A stretch of 64,000 bases of DNA. Origin: Aporrectodea caliginosa (lineage: Eukaryota; Annelida; Clitellata; Crassiclitellata; Lumbricidae). The position numbers and the translations under genes were made by a program. This document shows, piece after piece, positions 10,237-21,600 of this stretch (position 1 is its first letter; each line of letters starts with the position of its first letter). The DNA lies in the NCBI GenBank assembly GCA_020284085.1, contig JACEVL010000774.1, positions 680,888-744,887 on the forward strand, written 5' to 3'. Below the pieces are notes generated by a model. It searched no databases, had not been told where the DNA came from, and was given only the letters and a program-made list of their open reading frames with translations.

Positions 10237-10832
10237 GTAGATATAACTAGGCCTATTCTAGCTCTTGACATATTAAAGACTGGATCTTTGTTGTAAAGGC
10301 ATTAAAACTGATTTGACGAAAAGTACCGGAGGCGGAAGAACGCCATAAGTTATCTAAGAGTAAGAAAAGCAGAAGCAAGTTCAGATTTTTAAGGAAAACG
10401 AGGAAGTTCTCCTCATAGCAGCAAACTATTTACCACTTAAGTAACATTTCCCTCATACATCTGATATCGTTTTGTAGCGTAGTGCTGTTATAAGAGCACA
10501 CAAGAGTGACAAGACATCAGTAGATGATCTCTTTAAATTAAATCGCAATTAAAATTCACAATCCATTGGAGAGACCAAGACGAAAATCGATCCTGACCTC
10601 CATGGGTCTTCCCTCCTTCTTACAAGAAATTAAACCTTCAGCAGTGTACGACGAGCGGATTCTATCCCTACGGATTCAATCCTGCCTTGCGACGGTTTCT
10701 GTGTGGAACCCTTGAGCAAGTCCATTATGTTTCTTTATAGTTTGTTTGATTTTGAACCCAAGGCTTACTCTAATCTAAGTATCGATTGGCTGTCTCTCAT
10801 TTTCATTAATCTTTAGGTGTCGCTGTTTAGCG
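10237..10832. other. Unassigned sequence
   Basis: Lys/Arg-rich open triplets occur near 10330-10410, but splice limits are unclear. No gene is called. Confidence 0.35.
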
Positions 10833-10868
10833 GGATCCATGAGACCTTCTGGGCCTCCGTGTAGCCAG

Positions 10869-12011
10869 CATAGGCGCAACCACCCTATGGGACCCATGGA
10901 CGCGTCCCCCAACTTTCGAACAGGTTGGGACGGCCCCCAACTTTGGAAAATTGTGAGGCAAACAAGAGCCCAAAATGAACACCATTTGGTATCAAAATTG
11001 CGTCGGGGGAACTTACGACGCTCCCCATGCCCCCTATAGTCATTATAATATAAGAACTTCTTGCCTTCCGCGATCTCACCCCTCTCTACCATTAATGCCA
11101 GTAGCCAAGGCTCTGACCTTGGACCTACTGATTTTGTCATAGCCATTTCTAGCCTTAAACCTAAATACAGTGGAAACCGTCTTCCTAAATATGCCGACGA
11201 TAGCTACTTGCTGGTCCCTGCTTCCTGCATTGACAGCACTCTTTCTTAACTTGGCCATATCTCTAAGTGGGCATCCATTAGCAATCTTAAATTAAACCAT
11301 GCTAAGACCAGAGGAATGGTTGTCAAACGACCGAGGTTCAAACCTAATGCCCTCCCTCCTCTCATCCCTGGCATCGAGCGGGTCCAGGAGATGGTTATTT
11401 TGGGTGTCACCATCTCTGATCGGATTGGCATTGACAAAATATGCTGCAAAGCCCGAAAATCCATGTTCGGGCTATTTGTTTTTGTCGCCCACGGTCACCA
11501 CGATCAACGTTCTCTTTGACGTTATTAGAGTTACTACCCTTGCACGGCTACTTTATGCCTCCCTGTTTGGTCGGGATTTGCCACTGTAGGGAACATAAAC
11601 GCCTTAACAGTAGGCCTATACTCTGAGAAAATTGACCCGTTCAGGCTTCCTCCCTGCCGATATTCCTAGTTTTGACAGTTCTAGAGCTTATTCTCTTTTC
11701 CGTTCAATTCTCTTAAACCCTTGTCACGTCCAGTTTATTCATATAATAAAGTCACATTTTTCACAGATCTCGATGGTTTAGGCACTGGTGAAAAATTTGA
11801 GGTAAATTAAAGCCCAAAATGCACTCCATTTGGCATCATAAGCTCAAAATTGCGTCGAGGTCTGAGCCCCAGATCCCGATGAGCTTACGACGCTCCCCAT
11901 GCCCCCTAGTCGTTGGGGGCTTCTTGCCTTCGGCGCTCACAATTCTCCCTTCCCCCCCACTCAGACATTCTAGTAGGATCCATGAACTTCTGGGCCTCCG
12001 TGTAGCGGCTG
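10869..12011. mobile_element. 8-bp-TSD composite element, CATAGGCGCAACC family
   Basis: A 1143-bp insertion flanked by GTAGCCAG (10861-10868 and 12012-12019). The left end is CATAGGCGCAACCACC; the right end, read inward, is CAGCCGCTACACGG. A second copy, in reverse orientation, is 45263-46083. Both carry the same roughly 200-bp segment twice in direct orientation (here 10969-11093 and 11811-11935, core GCGTCG...CTTACGACGCTCCCCATG). The upstream flank (10833-10868) duplicates this element's own right terminus, so it landed in the end of an older copy. The interior, about 11095-11730, is LINE reverse transcriptase sequence absent from the other copy. Confidence 0.7.
11095..11760 (+). pseudogene. 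LINE reverse transcriptase, palm to C-terminus
   Basis: Plus-strand fragment of a non-LTR retrotransposon protein. LKPKYSGNRLPKYADDSYLL contains the YADD catalytic box, followed by SKWASISNLKLNHAKTRGMV, an ILGVTISDRI motif, a TLARLLYASLF/WSGFATVGNIN segment in shifted frames, and LFRSILLNPCHV near the usual C-terminus. At least three frameshifts and several stops. The right junction (11731) coincides with sequence shared with the 45-kb element copy, so this fragment was either captured by, or inserted into, that element. Confidence 0.75.
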
Positions 12012-12170
12012 GTAGCCAGTACATGTCGAACCGTTGCCTGGTTGTTTCATTTGTTCTTTTTCTCTTCTGATGGCTACAGAAATAATTATGATTTGAATTA
12101 ACAATGGCATCGCACCTCAAATTCAGATTCACTGAGAGTACTCGCAGGCCCCTAATATTATAATTATGTA

Positions 12171-12173
12171 ATA

Positions 12174-12272
<99 letters not shown>
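12171..12272. repeat. GAT / GACGAT microsatellite
   Basis: About sixteen GAT triplets grade into about ten GACGAT hexamers. Confidence 0.95.
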
Positions 12273-12357
12273 GCTACGGTAATGGTATTGGTAATGGTAA
12301 TGGCAATGATAATTTAATTTATAAAAGATATAAGCATTATATTCGCATTTTGTTTAG

Positions 12358-12462
12358 TGTTTGAGCAAGAATAAAGGAAGCAAGAAGTTGTTACGACCAA
12401 GGCCAAAGAGACGGAAAAGCGAAGGAGGACCAGCTCCGAGAAAGACCACCACAGCCAAACAG
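12358..12462 (+). CDS. Candidate 105-bp basic coding exon
   Basis: 35 open codons bounded by an acceptor (ATTTTGTTTAG) and a donor (AAACAG/GTATTT). The peptide is strongly basic (KNKGSKKLLRPRPKRRKSE), like a nuclear localisation or nucleic-acid-binding segment. Length is a multiple of three, as at 10180-10236, so the two could be consecutive in-frame exons. The protein is not recognised. Confidence 0.3.
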
Positions 12463-12850
12463 GTATTTCGTCTGCAGAATGTCAATCGTTTGCATCAGTG
12501 TACGTCTTCTGGCATTGAAGACTTGAGTCTACAGGTATTTTATCGGCAAAAAGCCTTTGGTTTTTGATATCTTATTAGGTTAGTGGATAAAGCTTTAAAT
12601 TTTAGCAGGTAGGCCTATACGGTGAAGGATGTCACGAGAAGCGTATACAGCATCTAAATATAGATAGATAGATAGAATATTGCTTATTAGTGGACCAATT
12701 GCAAAACGCATTTTGGCTTACAGACTTGTTTGAATTCTACTACTGGCGCCTAAAGTGCGTAAGTAGCCTAAGTAGTTAGAATTGTTTTCTCAACTCCAGA
12801 TTTCTCTGGAGACTTTTTGTTATCTTATTTAGGTGTTTCCAAATTGTCTA

Positions 12851-13890
12851 ATCCGCAGAGTTAGGTAGTTATATTTTATAAATCATCCTAATTCTAAAGG
12901 TTTTTCTGGTCAGCTGGGAGACCAGTGGGTGTATTTCTAGATCTGATCAAGGGGCGGAGTCATGTCGGTATGTTTTATGGGGAACATGTCATATTTCTCG
13001 ATCATGAGCAACATGGGAACATGTCATATTTCTCAATCATGAGCAAGTGGCAGAGTCATGTCGGTGTGTTTTATGGGGAACTTGTCGTATTTCTGGATCA
13101 TAAACAAGGGGCAGAGTCATGTTGGTATGTTTTATAAGGAACATGTCATATTTCTCGATCATGAGAAACATAGGAACATGTCATATTTCTCCATCATGAG
13201 CAACATGGGGAACATGTCATATTTTTTCAATCATGAGCAAAAGACAGTCACGTCATTGTGTTTTATGAGAAACATGTCATATTTCTCGATCATGAGCAAC
13301 ATGGGAACATGTCATATTTCTCAATCATGAGCAAGTGGCAGAGTCACGTCGGTGTTTTTTTTATGGGGGACATGTCGTATTTCTGGATCACGAGCAAGGG
13401 GCAGAGTCATGTTGGTATGTTTTATAAGGAACATGTCATATTTCTCGATCATGAGCAACATGGGAACGTGTCATATTTCTCGAACATGAGCATCATGGGG
13501 AACATGTCATATTTCTCAATCATGAGCAAAAGACAGAGACATGTCGGTGTTTTATGGAGAACATGTCACATTTCTCGATCATGAGCAACATAGGAGCATG
13601 TCATTTTTCTCGCACATGATCATTTCGGTATGTTGTATGGGGAACATGTCATATTTCTCGATCATGAGCAACATGGGGAACATGTCGTATTTCTCGATCA
13701 TGATAAACGGGCGGAGTCATGTCCGTATGTTTTATGGGGAACATGTCATATTTCTCGATCATGAGCAACATGGGAACATGTCATATATCTCGATCATGAG
13801 CAACATGGGGAAAATGTCTTATTTCTCGATCATGAGTATGGGGCGGAGTCATGTCCGGTATGATTTATTTTATGGGAACATGTCGTGAAA
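12851..13890 (+). repeat. ACATGTCATATTTCTCGATC tandem array
   Basis: A unique-looking 75-bp lead (12851-12925) followed by about 960 bp of 35-bp units (ACATGTCATATTTCTCGATC plus ATGAGCAACATGGGA), alternating with longer variants containing GGCAGAGTCATGTCGG. The palindrome-like ATCATGAG recurs in each. Translation yields repetitive peptides such as MSYFSIMSNMGN, a by-product. The first 372 bp exist as an inverted near-exact copy at 31690-32062. Both copies begin with A followed by TCCGCAG, which would fit a Helitron 5' terminus, but no matching 3' hairpin was found. Confidence 0.85.
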
Positions 13891-14188
13891 GAGAAATAAT
13901 TAATAAATTTGGCACCGGTCTTGCTGCAGTGGGAAAATTTCTGCCGGTCCGTGACACTGAAAAGCTAATTCCTGCTGAAAAAGTTTGGGAAGCACTGATG
14001 TCCTCGGTTTCTGTGCACTGCTAAGAAAAGGCTGGAGTCCGCGTCGTGGCATTTGCTGCTCTATGGTTAGAGTGTCTGAGGGTCGTCTGTATGTAGGCCA
14101 TTGTAGGGTCGTCTGCTTAGACGTCGCAAGAGCGCCTACAGCCCCGCGCGCTCTTTATGGGTAGTTAATCCCCACAGAGAACCAATAC
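13891..14188. other. Unassigned sequence
   Basis: No gene, splice structure or repeat recognised. Confidence 0.4.
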
Positions 14189-14420
14189 CAGTGTTGTTCA
14201 GTAATTGATATACATGTATATGAAATACATGTAATTGAAATACATGTAATTGAAATACATGTAATTGAAATACATGTGTTGAAATACATGTAATTTAAAT
14301 ACATATAATTAAATTACAAGTTATGTAATTGTAATTGTTATTGAATTACATTTTAAGTACAGTGATTGCAATTGTATTTAAATTACAATATTGCATGTAA
14401 TTGTAATTGAATTAAGTGCA
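14189..14420. repeat. hAT-like terminus with AATACATGTAATTGA repeats
   Basis: CAGTGTTGTTCAG at 14189 resembles a hAT end. It is followed by about six 15-bp units of AATACATGTAATTGA and then AATTGTAATTG sequence. No complementary end was found downstream, but a hAT transposase C-terminal remnant at 17380-17510 may belong to the same outer element. Confidence 0.5.
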
Positions 14421-15346
14421 AACTACGAATTACTTTGATAAAGTCAACAACGATGCCAGCCTGCCGGATTGACCCAGGCCAACCTTTAATTGAATAAACT
14501 GCTCTGCATCATGACTGCGTGGCAACATAATTGTCAATATTATTGACAACTGACAAACTGACAAACATAGGCGCCGACTCCACAGGGGCAACAGGGACTT
14601 TCGCCCCAGTACTCGCCAAGGTTCTGGGGCGAGAGTATAGTTTTGCCCCAGTACTTTTTGGCCATTGAAAATTCAAAATGTTTAATAAAACTTATTCATT
14701 TTTAGTTAAAGAACAAGGAGCGCCTCTGCGGCCTCCATATTCAGAAAAATGCCATATCAAAAGCCGCTTATAAAACGCTGGGTGACTCGAGCGGGTTGCA
14801 GGCTTCATTAGAAATTTGATATGCCTACATACAAGAGACTCTTAGAAAATGGCAGGCCCGCATGTGTGATAGGATAATTCGTTGATGGACATGTTTCATC
14901 TGTCTGAGCGCTGAAACTATAGTTATGTTGGGTAGAGTATCATATCGAGGGTGAATCATTCACTGTGCATGCGTTTTGTATGGGGCTGACTCAATCGGTT
15001 GCACTTGGGAACCTTTAGCCTATACATCCTGAGAGTAAGACACTTCGCTCCATCGCAGTTAGGGTCAATTTAAGGTCAATCTTGCATGGCATGTCAATGC
15101 TAGCTGTCTCTCTAACCCCTCCGTCCCTCCTTCCCTCCATGCTTACAGACGTTAGACAGAACAGCAAATAGGGAAGCACATTTGACCGTAGACCTATCGG
15201 AAAATTATTGGGTAACGCGCAAACGGATCGGTACGCCACTCTCTGAAAGCTTGGTGTTTATAAGTGTTAACAAATCTTTCAGAATTGAATTATTGATGGT
15301 CACAGTCTTAAAGGTTACTAACTAGTGACTTACTATTGCAATTGCA

Positions 15347-15601
15347 ATGGAAAAGTTTGCTGTGAAACGTTCGCGCTTAGAAGTACCGCAACAGGAGAGT
15401 GTGCTGCTGCCGCTGCCGTCGCCGGTGAAACTGTCACATCTCACTGAAGCGGCTGTAGCGGCCGCTGGTACTAGAGGTACTGCTTACACAGTGCCTGAAA
15501 GCGATGGACGTGCCGCCCGTGCAAGTACCGGTAAGCGACCATTCAATAATAAATAGCTCACGAAGTATCCGTGGCTAACTGTACCTGTCACTACATCGTG
15601 A
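15347..15601 (+). pseudogene. hAT transposase N-terminal fragment
   Basis: Opens with MEKFAVKRSRLE, the short basic start typical of ZMYM1/TTF-type-finger hAT transposases. It runs through a low-complexity Ala/Pro/Ser region and reaches KRPFNNK, then a stop codon at 15554-15556. Past that stop the same frame continues LTKYPWLTVPVTTS, the usual start of the TTF-type zinc finger. The zinc-binding cysteines and the whole catalytic RNase H-like domain are missing. Start chosen at the first Met, which heads the conserved motif. Non-functional. Confidence 0.65.
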
Positions 15602-15753
15602 CTACACGTACTTCTCAAAGGGCCTTTTCTGGTCTTAGGCGACTGAAAACGTATCTGCGAAACACTATGACACGGACAAGATTAAACACCATTGCAGTTT
15701 TGAACTGTCATCGAGCACACCTGGAAGCAGTGGACATTGACACAGTTCTGTAG
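15580..15753 (+). pseudogene. hAT transposase C-terminal fragment
   Basis: Encodes RAFSGLRRLKTYLRNTM followed by RTRLNTIAVLNCHRAH and a short acidic tail ending in DIDTVL and a stop. This is the C-terminal dimerisation (hATC) signature: in the family the SFSALRRLKTYLRSTM-type motif precedes RLN.LALLxxHR. It follows the N-terminal piece within a few codons in another frame, so about 500 or more residues were deleted from the middle of the gene. Confidence 0.85.
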
Positions 15754-16565
15754 GAATTAATAAGTAAATGCACTGTTCGGCACAATACATTCGCCATGAA
15801 GTTGAAGTAAGACTGTAACTCAAGTGTCTTAACTGGCAAACTTTATGGGTGTATCTGTAGCCTAACTGCGATAACATGAGATTTGTTAGTGAAAGTAGTT
15901 TGTTAGTATTAGTTAGTAGTTACAGAAAACTGAAATTTTTGTAAGTAATACTCATGGTTGTTGTTTGCTCGTCTTTATGATTGAGCAAAGAGGAAGCACT
16001 GCATGTTGCATAGTTGGTCCAGTTGAAAGGGCTGGATTCGGGGAGAGGGAAGACAGGGCTGACAGGTTCGTTTTAAGGTCGTCGTAGACCCTAGGCACTC
16101 TTGCTTTCATATGCCCCAACTCAACTGCCAGCTCTGAAATTGATGTTTTTAATGGCGAGCCAGTGGCAATATTTTTCCAGCAAGTGGCGGGACAGGGTGC
16201 CGACGGCACCTGAGCAAAATGGGGTAGGGTCTGGGAGGGAGCTTGGTGAGCCCGTCCATATAAAAGTCTTGCAAAACTAAATCTTAAACGGTGCGGTTTT
16301 TTTTTACCATACAAACAATCAAATTAGGTTTAAAATCTTAATTTTGACCTTCATTAGGCTATCAGTACAAACATAAAATAAAACTCACGAATGCGCTAAA
16401 AATGACAAATTTAATCTTTATTCTCAAATTGCGTAGTCTTTAGGCAATTTTCCGAGGGCCAAAAATAACTCATCGGTGGACCATAAATTGCCATTGGGCC
16501 GGCTCTTTGACACCCCTGTAATATAAGTGATTTTGCTAATTCAAACAGCTGTAAAGTTCACATAG
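15754..16565. other. hAT 3' region with a nested transposon end
   Basis: Non-coding remainder of the hAT element. At 16490-16516 GGCTCTTTGACACCCCTG is the complement of a CAGGGGTGTCAAAG terminus common to another hAT group, so a further element may be nested here; its partner end was not found. Confidence 0.4.
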
Positions 16566-17082
16566 TCTAGGCTGTTGCACAACTCAACTTAACTTTAAGT
16601 TAATAGGCCTATCTTAAAGTTAAACCGTTTCAGTACAGTTACAAAAATATTAATTTAGAAATTGAAATCTCCTTTTTTTCATTTTCGAGTCAAATTCAAA
16701 CATTAAGCTTATTTTTCAATATCTCATTTTCAGACTTTCGTAGGCCCCTGAAAGGTTCGTAGGCCGTAGGCACAGTGCCTATATAGGATAAAACGGCCCT
16801 TGAGCAGGATAGGCGAAGGGATCGTCCGATCACGGAATCATGGGAACAAAATTCTTGCCCCAGTACCTTTTACTAAAAGTCGGCGCCTATGCTGACAAAC
16901 TATTATTTCCAGAAGTACAATGCTATTGTGCTTCTGGAATTAAACACAATTAACAACAATTATAACTGGACTATTATATGTAAGCTTACATATCGGTGTA
17001 TTGGCTAGGTAACAGGGGAGACCCAAAAGGGGCACAAGCCCCGCTTAATTAGGGCCACCCTTTTAAACTATATTCAATTATG

Positions 17083-17255
17083 GATGGTTAGTCAGTTTAA
17101 AAGAACGAAAGGTTCATAAGCTCAATAATGTTCTTAACTAAATAGTAAGATATTCTCGTTAGTATACCAAAGTTTCTGGAAATTTTGCCAGCAATAAAAT
17201 TAATATGTTCAGTCCAAGTCAGACATTCGTCAATACATATTCCGAGAAATTTCTA
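17083..17255 (-). pseudogene. LINE reverse transcriptase fragment
   Basis: About 56 uninterrupted minus-strand codons beginning FLGICIDECLTWTEHI, then GKISRNFGILTRISYYL. This is the segment just downstream of the palm in CR1/Rex-type LINE proteins (consensus FLGVxIDxxLTWxxHI). Both ends are truncated. It is too short to place in a clade. Confidence 0.75.
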
Positions 17256-17379
17256 TCCTTACACCCCTTTACAATCTTACAGCACACTATGATAGACCGA
17301 AAGTGCAAGGGCTGATTATCACTATCAGACTATCCATGCAGTCATGCACTCATTCATAGCTAGCCTACTGCGGCTGCCT

Positions 17380-17510
17380 ACAGATAACAGAGCTTCCATT
17401 TTCAGCTCCAATTGAGCGTTTCTTTAGCGCGGCTGGACAAAATTTGACTCACCCAGTTGCAATCAACTAACAATCGTTTTGAAAAACTTCTACTCTTACA
17501 ATCAAATAAA
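17380..17510 (+). pseudogene. hATC remnant of a second hAT transposase
   Basis: Plus-strand SAPIERFFSAAGQNLTHP followed, after a frameshift, by TNNRFEKLLLLQSNK. This matches the hATC dimerisation consensus (SAPVERLFSxAGxI...RLxxxxFExLLFLxxN). It lies outside the 14566-16891 insertion and in the same strand sense, so it probably belongs to the older element whose left end may be 14189. Confidence 0.75.
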
Positions 17511-18650
17511 CTCTATTGTTAACTTGTTTTAATGGATCACAATTGTAATTTACTATTTTCAAATGAGAAGCTCTGCTGGGTTCTTGTCCAAACTGATTTA
17601 TCACTCTATCTATGAATCCGTCTTTGTTGGCTGAAATTTCATCCAGGTTTGGGATTGGTTCCGAAGCTAGCGGGATACCGTATGTTAAAAAGTCTGGCAG
17701 AACGTGAGTTAGATGGCATCTAACTTTCTAAGGTAATAAGCTGATTACTTAGTTGCTCCAGCCAGTGTCAATTATATATGTTTATATATACTGTATATAT
17801 TTCATATATAAAAGGGTACATGTATCATACACATATATAGGCCTACAACGTCCTGACTACGATCGAGGTTCACCAGCCGGAACTATTATCTCGCAAGCGA
17901 TCGGCTAAAAAAACACAAGGAATATGATACCAATTAGCCGATACGATTGAAGGCATTTCGCCGTCTCAGGGTTGACAATGTGAATTTCCATATTACCAAG
18001 AGAGAACTCTATGCGTTAATTTTTTTAATACGCCTAAGCAAAGATAGGCTATAGGTCCTTTGCAGAGCGTATCATAATATTTTAACGGTCGGTACACTAT
18101 ACTATCTTACTAATTAATCTTACGCTTTCTGTGTTAATTTTAAATAACTACCTAAAGAATTTAGTGTTTTCCGATAATCACGTTGAAAACCGTGTTGTAA
18201 TAATAATATACAAATAATCAAAATGTATCTGCAAATATACGCAAAATCCTGGGGGCGCACATGCGCCCCCTTGCGCCCTCTGCGGACGCCCATGTTTGTA
18301 AACCGCATTTCGAATACTTGACAAACTTACAATACAATTGAATGTAGATTATATTCATTGAATTCAAATACAATTTACAGGCCATTGGACCATTGGATGT
18401 TTTAGTTTAAAAATAGAATAACAAACGAAACTGCTCATAAGATAAAGTTCTAAGAGATTCCAATCATCTACATCCACACGCTCTCTCTTCCAGTTCAAGA
18501 ATCAACTCAAAAAACAATAAAAAAATTCTCACAGAGACTAGTCCTGTAGATCTACTCTCTCGCTCTCTCACTGCCTCTTTCTCTCTGTCTATCTAACTCC
18601 TGTACTCTTCGTGAAATGTGTTTTAATGTCTGTCTCTTTCTACGAATACA
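17511..18650. other. No gene; small transposon-like patch
   Basis: 18245-18298 (GGGGGCGCACATGCGCCCCC and a CATGGGCGTCCGCAGAGGGC complement) resembles a DNA-transposon end. The last 150 bp become CTCT-rich toward the minisatellite. No coding sequence recognised. Confidence 0.4.
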
Positions 18651-18654
18651 TGAA

Positions 18655-21600
18655 TCCCGCTGTCCTTCTTTCTCTCTGTCTCGACCATTCTCTCAGTCAT
18701 TGGCTTCCTCTGTTGTTCTTTGTCTTTCTTCAGTCCATTCTCTCTGTCTTTGGCTTCCACTGTCGTTCCTCCACGTTCTTTCGTCAATTCTCTCTGTTTT
18801 TGATTTCCGCTGTCCTTCTTTCTCTCTGTCTCGTCCATTCTCTCAGTCATTGGCTTCCTCTGTCGTTCTTTTCTTTGTCTTTCTCTAAGTCCATTCTCTC
18901 TGTCTTTGGTTCTTCCGCTGTCGTTCTTTTGTTTTTTCTTTAGTCCATTCTCTCTGTCTTTGGCTTTCCGCTGTCGTTTCTCTTTCGCTGTCGTTCTTTC
19001 GTCAATTCTCTCTGTCTTTGGTTTCCGCTGTCGTTCTTTCTCTTTCTTTCGTCAATTCTGTCTTTCTGTCTTCTTTCTTCAATCTGTTCTTTCTTTGGCC
19101 TCTGTTGTTCTTTCTTTCTTAGTCCATTCTCTCTGTCTTTGGCTTCCGCTGTGTTCTTTCTTTTTGTTTCGTCAATTCTCTCTGTCTTTGGTTTCCGCTG
19201 TCGTTCTTTCTCTTTCTTTCGTCCATTCTCTCTGTCTTTGGTTTCCGCTGTCGTTCTTTCTCTTTCGTTTAGTCCATTCTCTCTGTCTTTGGTTTCCGCT
19301 GTCGTTCTTTCTCTTTCTTTCGTCCATTCTCTCTGTCTTTGGTTTCCGCTGTCGTTCTTTCTCTTTCTTTCGTCCATTCTCTCTGTCTTTGGTTTCCGCT
19401 GTCGTTCCTTCTCTTTCTTTCGTCAATTCTCTCTGTCTTTGATTTCCGCTGTCGTTCTTTCTCTTTCTTTCGTCTTTCGTGCATTCTCTCTGTCTTTGGC
19501 TTCCGCTGTCGTTCTTTCTCTTTCTTTCGTCCATTCTCTCTGTCTTTGGTTTCCGCTGTCGTTCTTTCTCTTTCTTTCGTCCATTCTCTCTGTCTTTGGT
19601 TTCCGCTGTCGTTCTTTCTCTTTCTTTCGTCCATTCTCTCTGTCTTTGGCTTCCGCTGTCGTTCTTTCTCTCTTTCTTCGTCCATTCTCTCTGTCTTTGG
19701 TTTCCGCTGTCGTTCTTTCTCTCTGTTTCGTCCATTTTCTCTGTCTTTGTTTCTTTCCGTTTCCTTCTTTCTTTCTGTCCATTCTCTCTGTCTTTGGTTT
19801 CCGCTGTCGTTCTTTCTCTTTCTTTAGTCCATTCTCTCTGTCTTTGGCTTCCACTGTCGTTCCTCTCTTTCTTTCGTCCATTCTCTCTGTCTTTGGTTTC
19901 CGCTGTCGTTCTTTCTCTTTCTTTCGTCCATTCTCTCAGTCTTTGGTTTCCGCTGTTGTTCTTTGTCTTTCTTTAGTCCATTCTCTCTGTCTTTGGCTTC
20001 CACTGTCGTTCCTCCTCGTTCTTTCGTCAATTCTCTCCTGTCTTTGATTTCCGCTGTCCTTCTTTCTCTCTCTGTTTCGTCCATTCTCTCAGTCTTTGGC
20101 TTCCGCTGTTGTTCTTTGTCTTTCTTTAGTCCATTCTCTCTGTCTTTGGCTTCCACTGTCGTTCCTCCTCGTTCTTTCGTCAATTCTCTCTGTCTTTGGT
20201 TTCCGCTGTCGTTCTTTCTCTTTGTTTCGTCCATTCTCTCTGTCTTTGGCTTCCGCTGTTGTTCTTTCTCTTTCTTTAGTCCATTCTCTCTGTCTTTGTT
20301 TCCGCTGTCGTTCTTTCTCTTTCTTTCGTCCATTCTCTCTGTCTTTGTTTCCGCTGTCGTTCTTTCTCTTTCTTTCGTCCATTCTCTCTGTCTTTGGTTT
20401 CCGCTGTCGTTCTTCTCTCTTTCTTTAGTGTCATTCTCTGTTCGTTGTCTTTGTCCATTTCCGTCTTTCTTTTTCGTTCTTTTTTTCTCTTTGTTTTTTT
20501 TCTTGTCTTTGTTTCGTTACTGTTCATTCTCTCTGTCTTTGGTTTCCGCTGTCGTTCTTTCTCTTTCTTTCGTCCATTCTCTCTGTCTTTGGCTTCCGCT
20601 GTCGTTCTTTCTCTTTCATTTTCGTCCATTCTCTCTGTCTTTGGTTTCCGCTGTCGTTCTTTCTTCTTTCTTTCGTCCATTCTCTCTGTCTTTGGTTTCC
20701 GCTGTCGTTCTTTCTCTTTCTTTCGTCCATTCTCTCTGTCTTTGGTTTCCGCTGTCGTTCTTTCTCTTTCTTTCGTCCATTCTCTCTGTCTTTGGTTTCC
20801 GCTGTCTTCTTTCTCTTTCTTTCGTCCATTCTCTCTGTCTTTTTGGTTTCCGCTGTCGTTCTTTCTCTTTCTTTCGTCCATTCTCTCTGTCTTTGGTTTC
20901 CGCTGTCGTTCTTTCTCTTTCTTTCGTCCATTCTCTCTGTCTTTGGCTTCCGCTGTCGTTCTTTCTCTTTCTTTCGTCCATTCTCTCTGTCTTTGGTTTC
21001 CGCTGTCGTTCTTTCTCTTTCTTTCGTCCATTCTCTCTGTCTTTGGTTTCCGCTGTCGTTCTTTCTTTTCTTTCGTCCATTCTCTCTGTCTTTGCTTTTC
21101 CGCTGTCGTTCTTTCTCTTTCTTTCGTCCATTCTCTCTGTCTTTGGTTTCCGCTGTCGTTCTTTCTCTTTCTTTCGTCCATTCTCTCTGTCTTTGGTTTC
21201 CGCTGTCGTTCTTTCTCTTTCTTTCGTCCATTCTCTCTGTCTTTGGTTTCCGCTGTCGTTCTTTCTCTTTGTTTCGTCCATTCTCTCTGTCTTTGGTTTC
21301 TTCTGTCGTTCTTTCTCTTCTTTAGTCCATTCTCTCTGTCTTTGGCTTCCGCTGTCGTTCTTTCTCTTTCTTTCGTCAATTCTCTCTGTCTTTGGTTTCC
21401 GCTGTCGTTCTTTCTCTTTCTTTCGTCCATTCTCTCTGTCTTTGGTTTCCGCTGTCGTTCTTTCTCTTTCTTTAGTCCATTCTCTCTGTCTTTGGCTTCC
21501 GCTGTCGTTCTTCTCTCTTTCTTTCGTCAATTCTCTCTGTCTTTGGTTTCCGCTGTCGTTCTTTTCTTTCTTTCGTCCATTCTCTCTGTCTTTGGTTTCC

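Larger units (their letters stand above)
14566..16891 (+). mobile_element. hAT transposon, internally deleted
   Basis: A 2326-bp element with a perfect 14-bp terminal inverted repeat CATAGGCGCCGACT and a perfect 8-bp target duplication CTGACAAA (14558-14565 and 16892-16899). Internal remnants match the two ends of one transposase (see 15347-15601 and 15580-15753), with the middle missing. The terminal GGGGC/GCCCC-rich stretches (CTTTCGCCCCAGTACT and its counterpart) are subterminal. It lies inside what may be an older hAT element (14189 to about 17510). Confidence 0.88.

Noticed and set aside
12925..13888. MSYFS/FLDHEQHGN repeat peptides as a possible secreted repeat protein
   Set aside because: The DNA is a tandem array with mixed unit lengths and frame changes. 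A copy sits inverted at 31.7-32.06 kb as mobile DNA. No signal peptide.
15952..16314. A 120-codon open stretch (-) inside the hAT element
   Set aside because: No domain recognised and antisense to the transposase remnants; chance openness is sufficient explanation.
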